Shown: positions 5,088-5,499 of the stretch, in pieces
Layout of the letters: each line of letters opens with the position of its first letter
Position numbering within the stretch: the first letter of the stretch is position 1
From: Deltaproteobacteria bacterium
GTDB lineage: Bacteria; Desulfobacterota_B; Binatia; UBA9968
DNA length: 5,499 nucleotides
NCBI GenBank assembly: GCA_005879255.1
Contig: VBKY01000194.1
Span: 11,064 to 16,562 of the forward strand
Reading direction: 5' to 3'
Position numbers and translations under genes: made by a program
The notes under the pieces: generated by a model
Seen by the model: only the letters and a program-made list of their open reading frames with translations
The model's database searches: none
Told to the model about the DNA's origin: nothing

Positions 5088-5499
5088 AACGGTTCTTGAT
5101 AAACGCCGCGAGCGCCCCGACGATCGACGGGCGAACCTAGTCTTTCTTAAGGCCTAGAATTCATTCGAAGCGCTGCATTCACAGCAATGGATATGCCACA
5201 AAATTAAGCCAACGAAAATCGGATTTTTTCGCAGAGAAACGTAAACAGTATCGCAGTTCGACTACAGAGGAGGATCAAATTTGATTCGCTTGCGGACGGA
5301 TGGAATGGCGAAGGCGACCACAGTTTGGTAGCCCGAGTTGGCCATATTTTTGGCCAGGATTAAACTGAACGGATAGGTTTTAACCTGAATGCGAGCGCAG
5401 AACGATCGGGCGAGAGTAATGAGAGTCGGACGCATTCAGGATAAAACCCGTTGGACTAAAGCGTTGGGGGAAGCAGTGGCGGTTGTCTATGGGGATTGT
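5088..5499. other. Right-end intergenic region with repeat A2
   Basis: The left part (5088-5280) should hold the promoter of the substrate-binding protein gene; I find no convincing -35/-10 pair. An AT-only inverted repeat (5213-5231) and a six-base hairpin TGGCCA-tatttt-TGGCCA (5339-5356) precede repeat A2. Two small frames start inside A2. One is a plus frame from ATG 5419, open to the edge (27 codons). The other is a minus frame from ATG 5435 to TAG 5262 (57 codons). Neither has a ribosome-binding site worth the name on present evidence. Confidence 0.5.
5365..5448. repeat. Repeat A, copy 2 (A2), long inverted-repeat element
   Basis: Left arm GGTTTTAACCTGAATGCG (5376-5393) and right arm CGCATTCAGGATAAAACC (5431-5448) are inverted to each other at 17 of 18 bases, around a 37-base loop. 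This is a long and nearly perfect palindrome. CTGAACGGATAGG leads into it, as CTGAATGGATAGG does in A1. Loops differ in length and sequence (25 and 37 bases) while arms are kept. Both copies have the same orientation and lie about 4.1 kb apart. Confidence 0.75.

Noticed and set aside
5213..5231. CGAAAA/TTTTCG inverted repeat, possible terminator
   Set aside because: The stem is short and mostly AT, no gene ends here, and it lies upstream of the binding-protein gene.

Overview
The window looks like a piece of chromosome from an uncultured Gram-negative bacterium. An outer-membrane-type lipoprotein signal and a periplasmic solute-binding protein point to two membranes. Moderately high GC, loosely packed genes, a decayed ABC-transporter fragment and many short palindromic intergenic repeats recall soil and groundwater lineages such as Binatota, Rokubacteria/Methylomirabilota or Tectomicrobia. 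That placement is an impression from gene style, not a measurement.

Layout, left to right. Positions 1-1051 hold a minus-strand pair: a DUF1326 protein (449-1051), then 90 bp later the first 119 codons of a DUF2182 membrane protein (358 to the left edge). These two families are commonly neighbours, and the second supports the call on the first. The DUF2182 start region can fold so that both its ribosome-binding site and its start codon are paired. Positions 1052-2051 hold no intact gene. They contain a possible promoter, two repeat copies (A1, B1), a recognisable but broken fragment of an ABC-transporter ATPase (minus strand, about 1600-1710), and a short coding-like frame. Positions 2052-2711 encode a SYLF/Ysc84-domain lipoprotein on the minus strand. 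Positions 2712-3307 are intergenic, with a 19-bp-spaced direct repeat, repeat copy B2 and a GC-rich hairpin.

Positions 3308-4060 (plus strand) encode a 250-residue helical protein of unrecognised family with two ExxH motifs, which suggests a ferritin-like di-iron fold. It converges, 25 bp apart, on a minus-strand NMT1/SsuA-type periplasmic substrate-binding protein (4086-5087). No permease or intact ATPase is visible for that protein. The right end (5088-5499) is non-coding apart from doubtful small frames, and it carries repeat copy A2.

The least explained signal is the set of dispersed repeats. A1 (about 1245-1318) and A2 (about 5365-5448) are direct copies of an element whose two long arms are inverted repeats. 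Where the copies differ in the outer arm, both arms change together, as expected for a conserved stem. B1 (about 1478-1535) and B2 (about 3004-3063) are a second pair, nested inside the first and perhaps related through a shared leading motif. I see no CRISPR array, rRNA, tRNA or complete insertion sequence.
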